From NCBI RefSeq assembly GCF_014229645.1, contig NZ_JAATOD010000001.1, positions 1,054,001 through 1,118,000 of the forward strand: 64,000 nucleotides of DNA. Direction: 5' to 3'. Each line of letters starts with the position of its first letter. Within the stretch, counting starts at the first letter, position 1. This document shows positions 54,310 through 63,092 of this stretch, piece after piece. The DNA comes from Listeria swaminathanii (GTDB lineage Bacteria > Bacillota > Bacilli > Lactobacillales > Listeriaceae). Both the position numbers and the translations under genes were made by a program. The notes beneath the pieces were generated by a model. The model did not search any database. It was given only the letters and a program-made list of their open reading frames with translations, and was not told the DNA's origin.

Positions 54310-55041
54310 TTGGATAAAGAGATAAAATATGCTTTTGTAACTGGAGCTAGCGGAGAGATTGGACAAGCGATTTGTTTATCACTTGCGAAAGCTGGCTGGA
54401 ACTTGTATCTTCACTATTATCAAAATAAAGAGGCAGTAGAAAAATTATTGCCACAATTACAAGCGGAAGAAGTAGATGTTATGCTTATTCAAGCTGATTT
54501 TGATGATTTGACAAGTTTAACCAAAATGGAGAAGCAAGTTTTTCAAGTAGACGCATTTATTCATGCAGCAGGGCACGCCCACTATAGTTTATTCCAGGAT
54601 ACTACAGACACCAACATAGCTGAATTATGGAACGTTCATATGTTCATGCCAATGAGATTAATTCGTACTTTTATGCCAAAACTAATGAAAAGTAACCAAG
54701 GTAGAATTATTTTCATTAGTTCCATATGGGGAGAAATTGGTGCGTCAATGGAAGTAGCGTATTCAACTGTAAAAGGTGCGCAAATAGCCTTTTGCCGGGC
54801 GCTAAGCCAAGAAGTTGGCCTTTCTGGTATAACGGTTAATGCGGTTACGCCAGGAGTTGTCGAAACAAAAATGATGGATCAATTTTCAGACGATGAAAAA
54901 GAAATACTTCGTCAAGAAATCCCTTTAAAACGTTTTGCAAAACCCGAAGAAATTGCAGAAACTGTAGAATTTTTAACAAGTAGAAAAGCAAGCTATATCA
55001 CTGGAGAAGTTTTGCGCTTAAATGGCGGTTGGCTTATGTAA
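54310..55041 (+). CDS. ymfI: SDR reductase, EF-P 5-aminopentanone reductase YmfI
   Basis: This 243-residue short-chain dehydrogenase starts at TTG 54310 with AAAGGG upstream. It has the cofactor motif TGASGEIG, the catalytic Ser in FISSIWGEIG, YSTVKGA (Tyr-x3-Lys) and the NAVTPGVVETKM tail. In Bacillus YmfI reduces the EF-P 5-aminopentanone intermediate to aminopentanol; a FabG-like role in lipid synthesis is the alternative. Neighbours yfmF/yfmH and the Lys32 loop of Efp in this window favour the EF-P role. Confidence 0.84.
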   Translation: MDKEIKYAFVTGASGEIGQAICLSLAKAGWNLYLHYYQNKEAVEKLLPQLQAEEVDVMLIQADFDDLTSLTKMEKQVFQVDAFIHAAGHAHYSLFQDTTDTNIAELWNVHMFMPMRLIRTFMPKLMKSNQGRIIFISSIWGEIGASMEVAYSTVKGAQIAFCRALSQEVGLSGITVNAVTPGVVETKMMDQFSDDEKEILRQEIPLKRFAKPEEIAETVEFLTSRKASYITGEVLRLNGGWLM

Positions 55042-55092
55042 TTTTTAGCAAAAAAATGGAAATTTGAAATTAGTAATGGTAGGTGTTTAATT

Positions 55093-56025
55093 TTGACAGA
55101 ACTCGGTGATAAACTGAAACAAGCTAGACGTGAAAAAGGACTCAGTTTAGACGACTTGCAACAAATAACGAAAATTCAAAAACGTTATTTAGTAGCGATT
55201 GAAGAAGGAAATTATGCTGTAATGCCTGGTAAATTTTATGCAAGGGCATTTATTAAACAATATGCAGAGGCAGTTGGGCTAGATAGCGCAACACTTTTCA
55301 ATGAGTTTGAAAGCGAAGTTCCTGAAACACCGCAACAAGAAGTAGTTAATAATGAGCCAACACGAGTACAAAGTAAAAGAAATCCAATGCCTGCGCAATC
55401 TGTAGGCAATCAATCTAACACGCGTAATCGTTTCTTTGATATTTTACCAAAAATCCTTATCGCTTTATTTATTGTGTTTATTCTTTTCATCGTGTGGTTC
55501 TTCTTGCTTAATAAACAAGATAACTCCACAGAAAAAGTGAAAACAGACACAAGTAATCCTACTGTAAAAGTAGAAGATTCAACTAAAAGCGAGGACAAAA
55601 GCAAGGATACAGAGAAAAAAGATACGACATCAGACGAAGATAAATCAACAGATACAACGGACAAAGCGGAAGATACATCCAAAGAAGTAGAAGTGACTAA
55701 AGGAGAAACATCTGGTAATGCCACTACGTACACAGTGAAAAATACCGATAAAATGACCTTATCACTTAGCGCAACGGGTGATTCATGGATCGGCGTGTCA
55801 GATGCAAATGGCAGCACGATTCAAAACATAACGCTATCAACACAAAATCCGTCAACTGAAATTGATTTAGGTGATAATAAGACAGTTTCTATTGTTATTG
55901 GGAATTCTCCTGTTACAACCGTGAAAATCAATGGTAAACAGCTGGAACTTGCTCCTGACCTTGTTAAACAAGTATTAACAATTAATTTAGAAGCAAGCGA
56001 TACTACTAGCTCGGATGCTGAATAA
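55093..56025 (+). CDS. rodZ: Cytoskeletal protein RodZ
   Basis: This 310-residue protein starts at TTG 55093 behind AGGTG. The N-terminal HTH (about 1-70) has KLKQARREKGLSLDDLQQITKI and ARAFIKQYAE. One membrane helix (about 120-142) follows, then a very acidic, Thr/Ser/Lys/Glu-rich stretch (about 145-210) and a beta-rich domain outside. RodZ links MreB to the cell wall machinery and keeps rod shape. It lies in the same place as ymfM in Bacillus. The low-complexity segment explains a long antisense reading frame, which is not a gene. Confidence 0.88.
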   Translation: MTELGDKLKQARREKGLSLDDLQQITKIQKRYLVAIEEGNYAVMPGKFYARAFIKQYAEAVGLDSATLFNEFESEVPETPQQEVVNNEPTRVQSKRNPMPAQSVGNQSNTRNRFFDILPKILIALFIVFILFIVWFFLLNKQDNSTEKVKTDTSNPTVKVEDSTKSEDKSKDTEKKDTTSDEDKSTDTTDKAEDTSKEVEVTKGETSGNATTYTVKNTDKMTLSLSATGDSWIGVSDANGSTIQNITLSTQNPSTEIDLGDNKTVSIVIGNSPVTTVKINGKQLELAPDLVKQVLTINLEASDTTSSDAE

Positions 56026-56038
56026 TTTGTTTTATATG

Positions 56039-56077
56039 GCGAAATCTGCTCATTAGATTTCGCCAACATTTTTTATA
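56039..56077 (+). terminator. Terminator after rodZ
   Basis: GGCGAAATC pairs with GATTTCGCC, then AACATTTTTT. Confidence 0.8.
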
Positions 56078-56115
56078 ATTACATACTTTTTAAATGTAAA
56101 AAAGGAGAGAAAAAG

Positions 56116-56694
56116 ATGAATTTACCAAATAAATTGACGGTCATCCGTATTTTTATGATACCAATTTTTGTCATTCTTTGTGTAGTACCATTTGACTGGG
56201 GAAGCGTTACTTGGCTTGATTCGACTATTCCGGTTACAAGTTTAGTGGCAACGATTATTTTTATCGTGGCGGCCCTTACAGACTGGTTTGACGGACATTT
56301 AGCACGTAAGTATAACTTAATTACTAACTTTGGGAAGTTTGCAGATCCAATGGCAGACAAACTACTTGTAGCAGCGGCATTTATTATTCTTGTAGAAATG
56401 CATATTGCTCCATCATGGGTAGTCATTTTGATTATTAGCCGTGAACTTGCTGTTACTGGTTTACGTTTACTATTAGTTGAAGGCGGCGAAGTACTTGCAG
56501 CTGGTCAACTTGGGAAAATTAAAACATTCACACAAATGATTGCTATCCCACTTATGTTATTAAATAATTTCCCATTTGCTTGGACAGGCATTCGTATAGA
56601 TTTAGTTTTCTTATATGTATGTGCATTCTTTGCAGTATGGTCCGGAATCGATTACTTCTACAAAAACCGTGGTGTATTCAAAGGTTCAATGTAA
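56116..56694 (+). CDS. pgsA: Phosphatidylglycerophosphate synthase
   Basis: This 192-residue integral membrane protein has the CDP-alcohol phosphotransferase signature in DWFDGHLARK and FGKFADPMADK. Four to five membrane helices are visible. It makes phosphatidylglycerophosphate from CDP-diacylglycerol and glycerol-3-phosphate, the source of the main acidic lipid. The start is behind AAAGGAGAG. It follows rodZ and precedes cinA-recA, as in Bacillus. Confidence 0.95.
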   Translation: MNLPNKLTVIRIFMIPIFVILCVVPFDWGSVTWLDSTIPVTSLVATIIFIVAALTDWFDGHLARKYNLITNFGKFADPMADKLLVAAAFIILVEMHIAPSWVVILIISRELAVTGLRLLLVEGGEVLAAGQLGKIKTFTQMIAIPLMLLNNFPFAWTGIRIDLVFLYVCAFFAVWSGIDYFYKNRGVFKGSM

Positions 56695-56698
56695 TAAA

Positions 56699-56730
56699 TA
56701 AAAAAAGCATACCGATGTGTGCTTTTTTTC
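56699..56730 (+). terminator. Terminator after pgsA
   Basis: AAAGCATAC pairs with GTGTGCTTT across CGAT, with A-runs before and T-runs after. Confidence 0.78.
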
Positions 56731-56762
56731 TATACAAAAAGATAGAATGGGGATGAAAGATA

Positions 56763-58010
56763 ATGGCAAGTGCAGAGATTATTGCGGTAGGTACAGAGTT
56801 ATTGCTTGGACAAATTGTGAATTCTAATGCTGCGTTCATTTCACAAGAATTAGCAGCTGACGGAATATATGTCTATCATCATACGGTGGTTGGAGATAAT
56901 CCTGCCCGTTTGAAAGAAGTTATTGAGATTGCGGAAAAACGCAGCGATATTTTAATTTTTACTGGCGGATTAGGCCCAACAGAGGACGATATTACAAAAC
57001 AAATTTTGGCAGCTCACTTACAAAAACAATTAGTAGAAGATGAGTATCACATGCATAAAATTAACGAATATTTTGCTTCAAGAAATAAAACGATGACAGA
57101 AAACAACAAATTGCAAGCGGTGATTATTGAAGGCTCTATTGTTTTAAATAATGACTTTGGTTTTGCGGCTGGAATGTATTTAAAAGAAAATCAGCATACC
57201 TATATTTTGCTTCCGGGACCACCGTCTGAAATGAAGCCGATGTTTACGAGTTATGCAAATCCACTTCTTTTAAGCGAAAGCGGCGATCAAAATATTTTAG
57301 AATCTAAAATCATGCGCTTTTTCGGTATTGGAGAATCTCAGTTGGCAGCCGATTTAAACGATTTAATTATCACGCAAGTCAACCCAACTATTGCTACTTA
57401 TGCTGGGGATAATGAAGTAGTTGTCCGAATTACGGCAACGGCTAAAACTAAAGAAGAAGCAAGCGCGCTTGTTAATGAAACAGAACAAGAAATATTGCGC
57501 CGCGATGGTACTTTTTTATATGGTTACGGAGAAGTTTCTTTGTCAGAACTAGTGACGGCAATGCTATTAGAAAAAGAGCTAACAATCTCTGCAGCTGAAA
57601 GTTTTACAGCTGGATTATTCCAAGCAGAAGTTGCTCACTTTCCCGGCATTTCTAAAATTTTCAAAGGTGGTATGGTGACTTACAGTGAGGAAACGAAACA
57701 ATCTATATTACAAGTATCTCCCCAAGTAATAAAAGAAAAAGGCGTTGTTAGTGCTGAATGTGCGAAGGAAATGGCTGAAAATGTAAGCCGCCTTTGTAAC
57801 ACGGATATTGGAATCAGTTTTACAGGTGTTGCAGGTCCAGACAGCTTAGAAGGACATCCCGCCGGTACGATTTGGATTGGTTTAAGCATTAAAGGCCACG
57901 ACACAGAAGCTTTTCAATTTGTTTATGGAAGAGATCGAAATCATAATCGCCGCCGTGCAGTAAAACAAGGATTTCAGTTAATTAAGCAATTTTTAGATAC
58001 AAATAGGTAA
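56763..58010 (+). CDS. cinA: CinA family competence/damage-inducible protein
   Basis: This 415-residue protein has an N-terminal MoeA/MogA-like domain (about 1-170, AEIIAVGTELLLGQIVNSNA, FTGGLGPTEDDITK) and a C-terminal CinA domain (about 255-412, AAESFTAGLFQAEV, SFTGVAGPD). C-terminal domains of this family deamidate NMN in the pyridine nucleotide cycle. It stands just upstream of recA, the usual location in Firmicutes and the origin of the name. The RBS is GGGGATGA. Confidence 0.9.
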   Translation: MASAEIIAVGTELLLGQIVNSNAAFISQELAADGIYVYHHTVVGDNPARLKEVIEIAEKRSDILIFTGGLGPTEDDITKQILAAHLQKQLVEDEYHMHKINEYFASRNKTMTENNKLQAVIIEGSIVLNNDFGFAAGMYLKENQHTYILLPGPPSEMKPMFTSYANPLLLSESGDQNILESKIMRFFGIGESQLAADLNDLIITQVNPTIATYAGDNEVVVRITATAKTKEEASALVNETEQEILRRDGTFLYGYGEVSLSELVTAMLLEKELTISAAESFTAGLFQAEVAHFPGISKIFKGGMVTYSEETKQSILQVSPQVIKEKGVVSAECAKEMAENVSRLCNTDIGISFTGVAGPDSLEGHPAGTIWIGLSIKGHDTEAFQFVYGRDRNHNRRRAVKQGFQLIKQFLDTNR

Positions 58011-58073
58011 TTTTCGCTAAGTAGAAATGAAAAAATCACGTAAAAAAATCAAAAATAAGCAATAAAAAAGTAT

Positions 58074-58102
58074 TAGACGAACGCTCGAAATCCCGTTATA
58101 AT
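58074..58102 (+). promoter_or_regulatory. recA upstream promoter candidate P1
   Basis: TAGACG (58074-58079), 17 bases and TATAAT (58097-58102). It is upstream of the SOS box, which could block its transcripts. Confidence 0.4.
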
Positions 58103-58142
58103 GGGGAAGAAAGCAGCCGGTGCTTACACAAAATAAAAAATA

Positions 58143-58156
58143 CGAATAAATGTTCG
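58143..58156. promoter_or_regulatory. LexA (SOS) box of recA
   Basis: CGAATAAATGTTCG matches the Gram-positive SOS box CGAAC-N4-GTTCG except for one base. It sits just upstream of the P2 -35. Confidence 0.75.
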
Positions 58157-58164
58157 CTTTTTGC

Positions 58165-58193
58165 TTGCTTCTCACTCTAAAATGCGTTATAGT
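58165..58193 (+). promoter_or_regulatory. recA promoter P2
   Basis: TTGCTT (58165-58170), 17 bases, TATAGT (58188-58193), directly next to the SOS box. Confidence 0.65.
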
Positions 58194-58279
58194 AATTTTA
58201 GGAAAAACATTCTAACTGTTTTTTGAGAGAGAAGAAGTAGAAAAACAGCTATTAGGATATTTATGAAGGAGGCAACAAT

Positions 58280-59323
58280 GTGAATGATCGTCAAGCGGCA
58301 TTAGACCAAGCATTAAAACAAATTGAAAAACAATTCGGTAAAGGTTCCATTATGAAATTAGGGGAACATTCAGATCAAAATATATCTACTATTTCTAGTG
58401 GTTCATTAGCATTAGATATCGCTTTAGGAGTCGGCGGATACCCTCGTGGACGTATTATTGAAGTATACGGACCAGAGAGTTCTGGTAAAACAACTGTTGC
58501 ACTTCACGCGATTGCAGAAGTACAAGCGCAAGGCGGAACAGCAGCATTTATTGATGCAGAACACGCGTTAGATCCAGCGTATGCCAAAAATCTTGGCGTA
58601 AATATTGATGAATTATTACTATCTCAACCAGATACAGGTGAGCAAGCTTTAGAAATTGCAGAAGCATTAGTTCGAAGTGGTGCAGTTGATATGTTAGTAA
58701 TTGACTCTGTTGCAGCACTTGTACCACGTGCTGAAATCGAAGGCGAGATGGGTGATGCGCATGTTGGTTTACAAGCTCGTTTAATGTCCCAAGCATTGCG
58801 TAAACTTTCCGGTGTTATTAATAAATCAAAAACCATCGCTATTTTCATTAACCAAATTCGTGAAAAAGTTGGTGTTATGTTCGGTAACCCAGAAATCACA
58901 CCAGGTGGACGTGCGCTTAAATTCTACTCTACTGTTCGTTTAGAAGTAAGACGTGCTGAACAATTAAAACAAGGTACAGATGTAATGGGTAACAAAACGA
59001 AAATCAAAGTTGTAAAAAATAAAGTAGCACCACCATTCCGTATTGCAGAAGTAGACATTATGTACGGCGAAGGTATTTCGCGTGAAGGTGAGCTTGTTGA
59101 TATGGCTGCGGAAGTAGATGTAATCAATAAGAGCGGTTCATGGTATTCTTACAAAGAAGAACGTATCGGCCAAGGTCGTGAAAACGCAAAACAATATCTG
59201 AAAGAACATACAGATATTCGTGACGAGATTTCTAAGCGCGTTCGTGAAGAGTATGAAATTGACGGTAACAAAGAACCTCTTGACGAAAAAGAAGAAACAT
59301 TAAGCTTACTAGATGACGAATAA
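58280..59323 (+). CDS. recA: Recombinase RecA
   Basis: This 347-residue protein starts at GTG 58280 behind AAGGAGG. The Walker A motif GPESSGKTT is near residue 66, followed by Walker B ([12 protein letters not shown]), the L2 loop and an acidic C-terminus ([14 protein letters not shown]). It pairs homologous DNA, promotes LexA self-cleavage and is itself induced in the SOS response through the box at 58143-58156. Confidence 0.98.
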   Translation: MNDRQAALDQALKQIEKQFGKGSIMKLGEHSDQNISTISSGSLALDIALGVGGYPRGRIIEVYGPESSGKTTVALHAIAEVQAQGGTAAFIDAEHALDPAYAKNLGVNIDELLLSQPDTGEQALEIAEALVRSGAVDMLVIDSVAALVPRAEIEGEMGDAHVGLQARLMSQALRKLSGVINKSKTIAIFINQIREKVGVMFGNPEITPGGRALKFYSTVRLEVRRAEQLKQGTDVMGNKTKIKVVKNKVAPPFRIAEVDIMYGEGISREGELVDMAAEVDVINKSGSWYSYKEERIGQGRENAKQYLKEHTDIRDEISKRVREEYEIDGNKEPLDEKEETLSLLDDE

Positions 59324-59333
59324 ATAACACTAA

Positions 59334-59373
59334 ATACGTGATAGGAATTTACTTCCTGTCACGTATTTTTTAC
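59334..59373 (+). terminator. Terminator after recA
   Basis: ATACGTGATAGGAA pairs with TTCCTGTCACGTAT (one G-T pair), followed by T-rich sequence. Confidence 0.85.
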
Positions 59374-59420
59374 TATTTTAAAAAAACTAGGGAAAATAAG
59401 CTGACATTTCATTCCTTTCC

Positions 59421-59449
59421 TTGACATTGTATGCTTTGACCTATAAAAT
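59421..59449 (+). promoter_or_regulatory. Promoter for rny, with long leader
   Basis: TTGACA (59421-59426), 17 bases and TAAAAT (59444-59449). The leader of about 165 bases contains the perfect 14-base palindrome GCCAGAATTCTGGC (59562-59575) and no supported gene. Confidence 0.65.
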
Positions 59450-59622
59450 TAAGTTGTATATTTTATATTGCTGGGAGACAAGGGGGAAGTTTTTCCTTTG
59501 AAAATCGGCTTCAACTGAATGGGGAGATTAGCACTCGGTTGTTGATGAAAAATACGCATGTGCCAGAATTCTGGCCACCGACATAACAATAACGAAAATT
59601 GAATAGCAAAGGAGGTGTAAGG

Positions 59623-61185
59623 ATGACAATCGCAATCACGATCATCTCCAGTTTGCTTTTCTTAATCGTCGGTCTAGTTGTTGGTTCTCTAATTTTTAAA
59701 TCTAGTACAGAGAAAAAACTGGCTGCTGCAAGGGGGACTGCTGAATTAATTGTGGAAGATGCAAAGAAAGAAGCAGAAACTACAAAAAAAGAAGCATTGC
59801 TTGAAGCGAAGGAAGAGAATCATAGGTTACGTACTGAAATCGAAAATGAACTTCGTGGGCGAAGAACAGAGACACAGAAAGCAGAAAATCGCTTATTGCA
59901 AAGGGAGGAAAACCTCGACCGTAAAGATACTTCTTTAAGTAAACGAGAAGCTACACTTGAAAGAAAAGAGGAGAGTATCAGTAAACGTCAACAACAAATT
60001 GAAGAGAAAGAAAGCAAACTAGCTGAGATGATTCAAGCGGAGCAGACAGAACTCGAAAGAATTTCTGCGCTCAGCAAAGAAGAAGCGAAATCTATCATCC
60101 TTAACCAGGTAGAAGAGGAATTAACACATGATACAGCTATCATGGTCAAAGAATCAGAAAACCGGGCCAAGGAAGAGTCGGATAAAAAAGCAAAGAATAT
60201 TCTCTCACTAGCTATCCAGCGTTGTGCAGCTGATCATGTGGCAGAAACAACAGTATCTGTTGTTACCTTACCAAATGATGAGATGAAAGGACGGATTATC
60301 GGACGTGAAGGACGTAATATCCGTACGCTTGAGACACTAACAGGGATTGATTTGATAATTGATGATACGCCGGAAGCAGTTATACTTTCCGGATTTGATC
60401 CAATTCGACGTGAAATCGCTAGAATCGCCTTAGAAAAACTTGTTCAAGATGGAAGAATCCATCCAGCTCGAATTGAAGAAATGGTGGACAAAGCCCGTAA
60501 AGAGGTGGACGAACACATTCGTGAAGTCGGGGAACAAGCAACATTTGAAGTTGGAATTCATTCCATCCATCCTGATTTGATAAAAATTCTTGGCCGCTTG
60601 CGTTACCGTACTAGTTACGGACAAAACGTTCTTAACCACTCACTCGAAGTTTCGAAACTTGCTGGAATTTTGGCAGGAGAGCTTGGCGAAGACGTTACGC
60701 TTGCTAAACGGGCCGGACTACTTCATGACATTGGTAAAGCAATTGACCATGAAATTGAAGGAAGTCACGTTGAAATTGGCGTGGAACTTGCTACCAAATA
60801 CAAAGAAAATGATGTGGTAATCAATAGTATTGCTTCCCATCACGGAGATACAGAAGCTACTTCTGTTATCGCAGTATTGGTTGCAGCAGCGGATGCACTT
60901 TCTGCTGCAAGACCAGGAGCTCGTAGTGAAACGCTTGAAAATTACATTCGTCGTTTAGAAAAATTAGAAGAAATTTCTGAGTCTTACGATGGTGTAGAAA
61001 AATCTTATGCTATCCAAGCAGGACGTGAGGTACGTATCATCGTTGAACCAGATACTATTGATGATCTTTCTTCTTACCGCCTTGCTCGCGACATAAGAAA
61101 ACGAATTGAAGAGGAATTAGATTACCCGGGTCATATCAAAGTGACTGTAATTCGTGAAACAAGAGCAGTAGAATACGCTAAATAA
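59623..61185 (+). CDS. rny: Ribonuclease Y
   Basis: This 520-residue endoribonuclease starts at ATG 59623 behind GGAGGTG. It has an N-terminal membrane helix (about 2-24), a long coiled coil (about 30-200, highly charged), a KH domain (about 210-270, [15 protein letters not shown]) and an HD domain with [10 protein letters not shown] (His368). It starts mRNA decay and processing at the membrane. RicA, a specificity factor for it in Bacillus, is encoded 1.4 kb downstream, and YmdB next to it. Confidence 0.97.
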
Positions 61186-61190
61186 TAATT

Positions 61191-61232
61191 AAAAGATACA
61201 TCGCAAATTAATTTTGCGGTGTATCTTTTTTA
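61191..61232 (+). terminator. Terminator after rny
   Basis: AAAAGATACATCGCAAA pairs with TTTGCGGTGTATCTTTT across TTAAT, with a T-run. Confidence 0.85.
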
Positions 61233-61237
61233 ATCGG

Positions 61238-61266
61238 TTGCCTAGCTTGAGTAAGAACGGTATAAT
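61238..61266 (+). promoter_or_regulatory. Promoter for the GNAT-ymdB-ricA genes
   Basis: TTGCCT (61238-61243), 17 bases and TATAAT (61261-61266). Confidence 0.65.
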
Positions 61267-61298
61267 CAAAGGATAAACGAAAAAGGGAGGCGGAGTTT

Positions 61299-61796
61299 TT
61301 GAGTGAGTGGAAAATTTTGCCGATGCTAAAAGAACACTATCCAGGAGTTGCTGCAGTTCATCAAGAAGGTATTAATACAGGAAATGCTACTTTTCAAGAA
61401 AAAACACTTACGTTAGAAGCATGGGATGAAAAGTACTTAAAAGCTTGTCGATTAGTTGTCCTAATGAACGACCAAGTAATTGGCTGGGCAGCGTTACTAC
61501 CATTTTCAAGTATGCATGCTTATCGCGGGGTAGCTGAGTTAAGTATTTATATAGCAAAAAGTGCTCGTGGCAAAGGTGTTGGGAAAGCACTGATGCAAGA
61601 AATTATCCAAACAAGTGAGCAAAATGGCTTCTGGACCTTGCAATCCTTAATTTTCCCGGAGAATATAGCTAGTATTGCGCTTCACCATACATATGGCTTC
61701 CGAACATTATGCGTTCATGAAAAATTAGGTGAAATGAATGGCGTTTTTCGGGATGTTGCATTATTAGAACGTAGAAGTAATAGAAACGGAGAATAA
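61299..61796 (+). CDS. GNAT acetyltransferase, phosphinothricin acetyltransferase-like
   Basis: This 165-residue protein starts at TTG 61299 behind GGGAGG. It has the acetyl-CoA loop ARGKGVGKALMQE (Q/RxxGxG/A) and FPENIASIALHHTYGFRTLC, typical of the Pat/MddA branch of GNAT enzymes. Members acetylate amino-acid analogues such as phosphinothricin or methionine sulfone. Its natural substrate here is unknown. It is absent from the Bacillus rny-ymdB order and ends 4 bases before ymdB. Confidence 0.82.
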   Translation: MSEWKILPMLKEHYPGVAAVHQEGINTGNATFQEKTLTLEAWDEKYLKACRLVVLMNDQVIGWAALLPFSSMHAYRGVAELSIYIAKSARGKGVGKALMQEIIQTSEQNGFWTLQSLIFPENIASIALHHTYGFRTLCVHEKLGEMNGVFRDVALLERRSNRNGE

Positions 61797-61800
61797 CAAA

Positions 61801-62604
61801 ATGAAAATACTATTTATTGGAGACGTTGTAGGCTCTATCGGTCGCGACGCTATTACAGAATATTTACCACAATTAAAGAAAAAATATAAACCTACTATCA
61901 CAGTGATTAACGGTGAAAACGCAGCAAGTGGTCGTGGAATTACAGAGAAAATTTATAAAGATTTTCTAGAACTTGGTGCGAATGCAGTGACACTTGGGAA
62001 CCATACATGGGATAATCGTGATATTTTTGAATTTATCGATGATGCTAAATATTTAGTGCGCCCAGCAAACTTTCCGGACGATACAACACCAGGAACGGGT
62101 ATGGTTTTTGTGAAAAGTAACCAACACGAGATTGCTGTTATCAACATGCAAGGCCGGACTTTCCTAGCAGATTTAGACGATCCATTCCGTAAAATGGACG
62201 ACTTGATAGAGGAAGCGAAAAAACGGACTAATATTATCTTTGTAGACTTTCACGCGGAAACAACAAGTGAAAAAGAAGCTATGGGTTGGTATTTAGATGG
62301 ACGAGTAACGGCTGTCGTTGGTACGCATACTCATGTGCAGACATCTGATAACCGTATTCTTCCAGAAGGTACAGCTTATCTGACGGATACTGGCATGACT
62401 GGCCCGTACGATGCTATCCTTGGAATGGAAAAAGAAGCCGTTATTCGCCGTTTTAAAACTGCCTTGCCGACGAGATTCGAAGTTCCTAAAACGGGCCGAG
62501 CAGTCCTGTCTGGTTGTTTAATTACACTAGACGAAAATACAGGAAAAGCGCAAAAAATTGACCGAATTCTCATCAACGAAGACCACCCATTTTCCTTTGA
62601 TTAA
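61801..62604 (+). CDS. ymdB: YmdB family metallophosphoesterase
   Basis: This 267-residue protein has the metal-site motifs FIGDVVGSIGRD, INGENAASGRG, LGNHTWDN and GTHTHVQT. YmdB of Bacillus cleaves 2',3'-cyclic nucleotides and influences biofilm and motility choice together with RNase Y. It lies between rny and ricA; the GNAT gene is inserted before it. The ATG is preceded by ACGGAGAAT. It overlaps no neighbour; ricA follows 16 bases later. Confidence 0.93.
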   Translation: MKILFIGDVVGSIGRDAITEYLPQLKKKYKPTITVINGENAASGRGITEKIYKDFLELGANAVTLGNHTWDNRDIFEFIDDAKYLVRPANFPDDTTPGTGMVFVKSNQHEIAVINMQGRTFLADLDDPFRKMDDLIEEAKKRTNIIFVDFHAETTSEKEAMGWYLDGRVTAVVGTHTHVQTSDNRILPEGTAYLTDTGMTGPYDAILGMEKEAVIRRFKTALPTRFEVPKTGRAVLSGCLITLDENTGKAQKIDRILINEDHPFSFD

Positions 62605-62620
62605 GAATGGAGATGAAATT

Positions 62621-62983
62621 GTGACAGTTTCAAAAGAAGAAATCATGAAAAAAGCAACCGAACTTCGTGATGCACTTCAACAAACGGAAGAAGTTTCTTT
62701 TTACCGGGTAGCCGAGGAAAGAATAAACGCTAATTCCAAAGTGTCAGCGAAAGTTTCTAAAATAAAGTTACTTCAAAAAGAAGCGGTAAACCTAGAGCAT
62801 TATCAAAAACTAGAAGCAATGAAACAAACCGAAAGTCAAATCGATAATGTTCGCGAAGATATAGATTCCCTTCCGATTGTGACAGAATTCAGACGTGCCC
62901 AAGAAGACGCTAACGATCTTTTGCAATCTATTACAACAGAGATTACAACAAAAGTAACAACAGAGCTTGAAAAAGAAAATTAA
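62621..62983 (+). CDS. ricA: RicA/YmcA family regulator of RNase Y
   Basis: This 120-residue helical protein starts at GTG 62621 (TGGAGATGA upstream); a longer frame from 62558 overlaps ymdB and is less likely. It belongs to the YlbF/YmcA family, with SKIKLLQKEAVNLEHYQKLEAM and FRRAQEDANDLLQSIT. In Bacillus RicA with RicF and RicT binds RNase Y and directs mRNA maturation. This protein has no cysteine, while the Bacillus complex carries Fe-S clusters. Confidence 0.86.
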   Translation: MTVSKEEIMKKATELRDALQQTEEVSFYRVAEERINANSKVSAKVSKIKLLQKEAVNLEHYQKLEAMKQTESQIDNVREDIDSLPIVTEFRRAQEDANDLLQSITTEITTKVTTELEKEN

Positions 62984-62990
62984 CCATTTA

Positions 62991-63019
62991 AAACTGCCAA
63001 AACACTGGCAGTTTTTTTC
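62991..63019 (+). terminator. Terminator after ricA
   Basis: AAACTGCCA pairs with TGGCAGTTT across AAACAC and is followed by TTTTC. Confidence 0.85.
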
Positions 63020-63048
63020 TTTTGTGGTCGCGGCGAAATGAAACTTTA

Positions 63049-63057
63049 TGCTATAAT
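63049..63057 (+). promoter_or_regulatory. Extended -10 promoter for mutS
   Basis: TGCTATAAT is a perfect extended -10, 36 bases before the mutS ATG. No -35 at usual spacing is seen. Confidence 0.55.
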
Positions 63058-63092
63058 AAAAGGATGAAAAAGAAGTAAGGGATGATGAGATA

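Noticed and set aside
55410..55817. 135-codon reading frame opposite rodZ
   Set aside because: It is the antisense of the acidic Thr/Ser/Lys-rich stretch of rodZ, whose low complexity keeps the opposite frame free of stops; no ribosome site.
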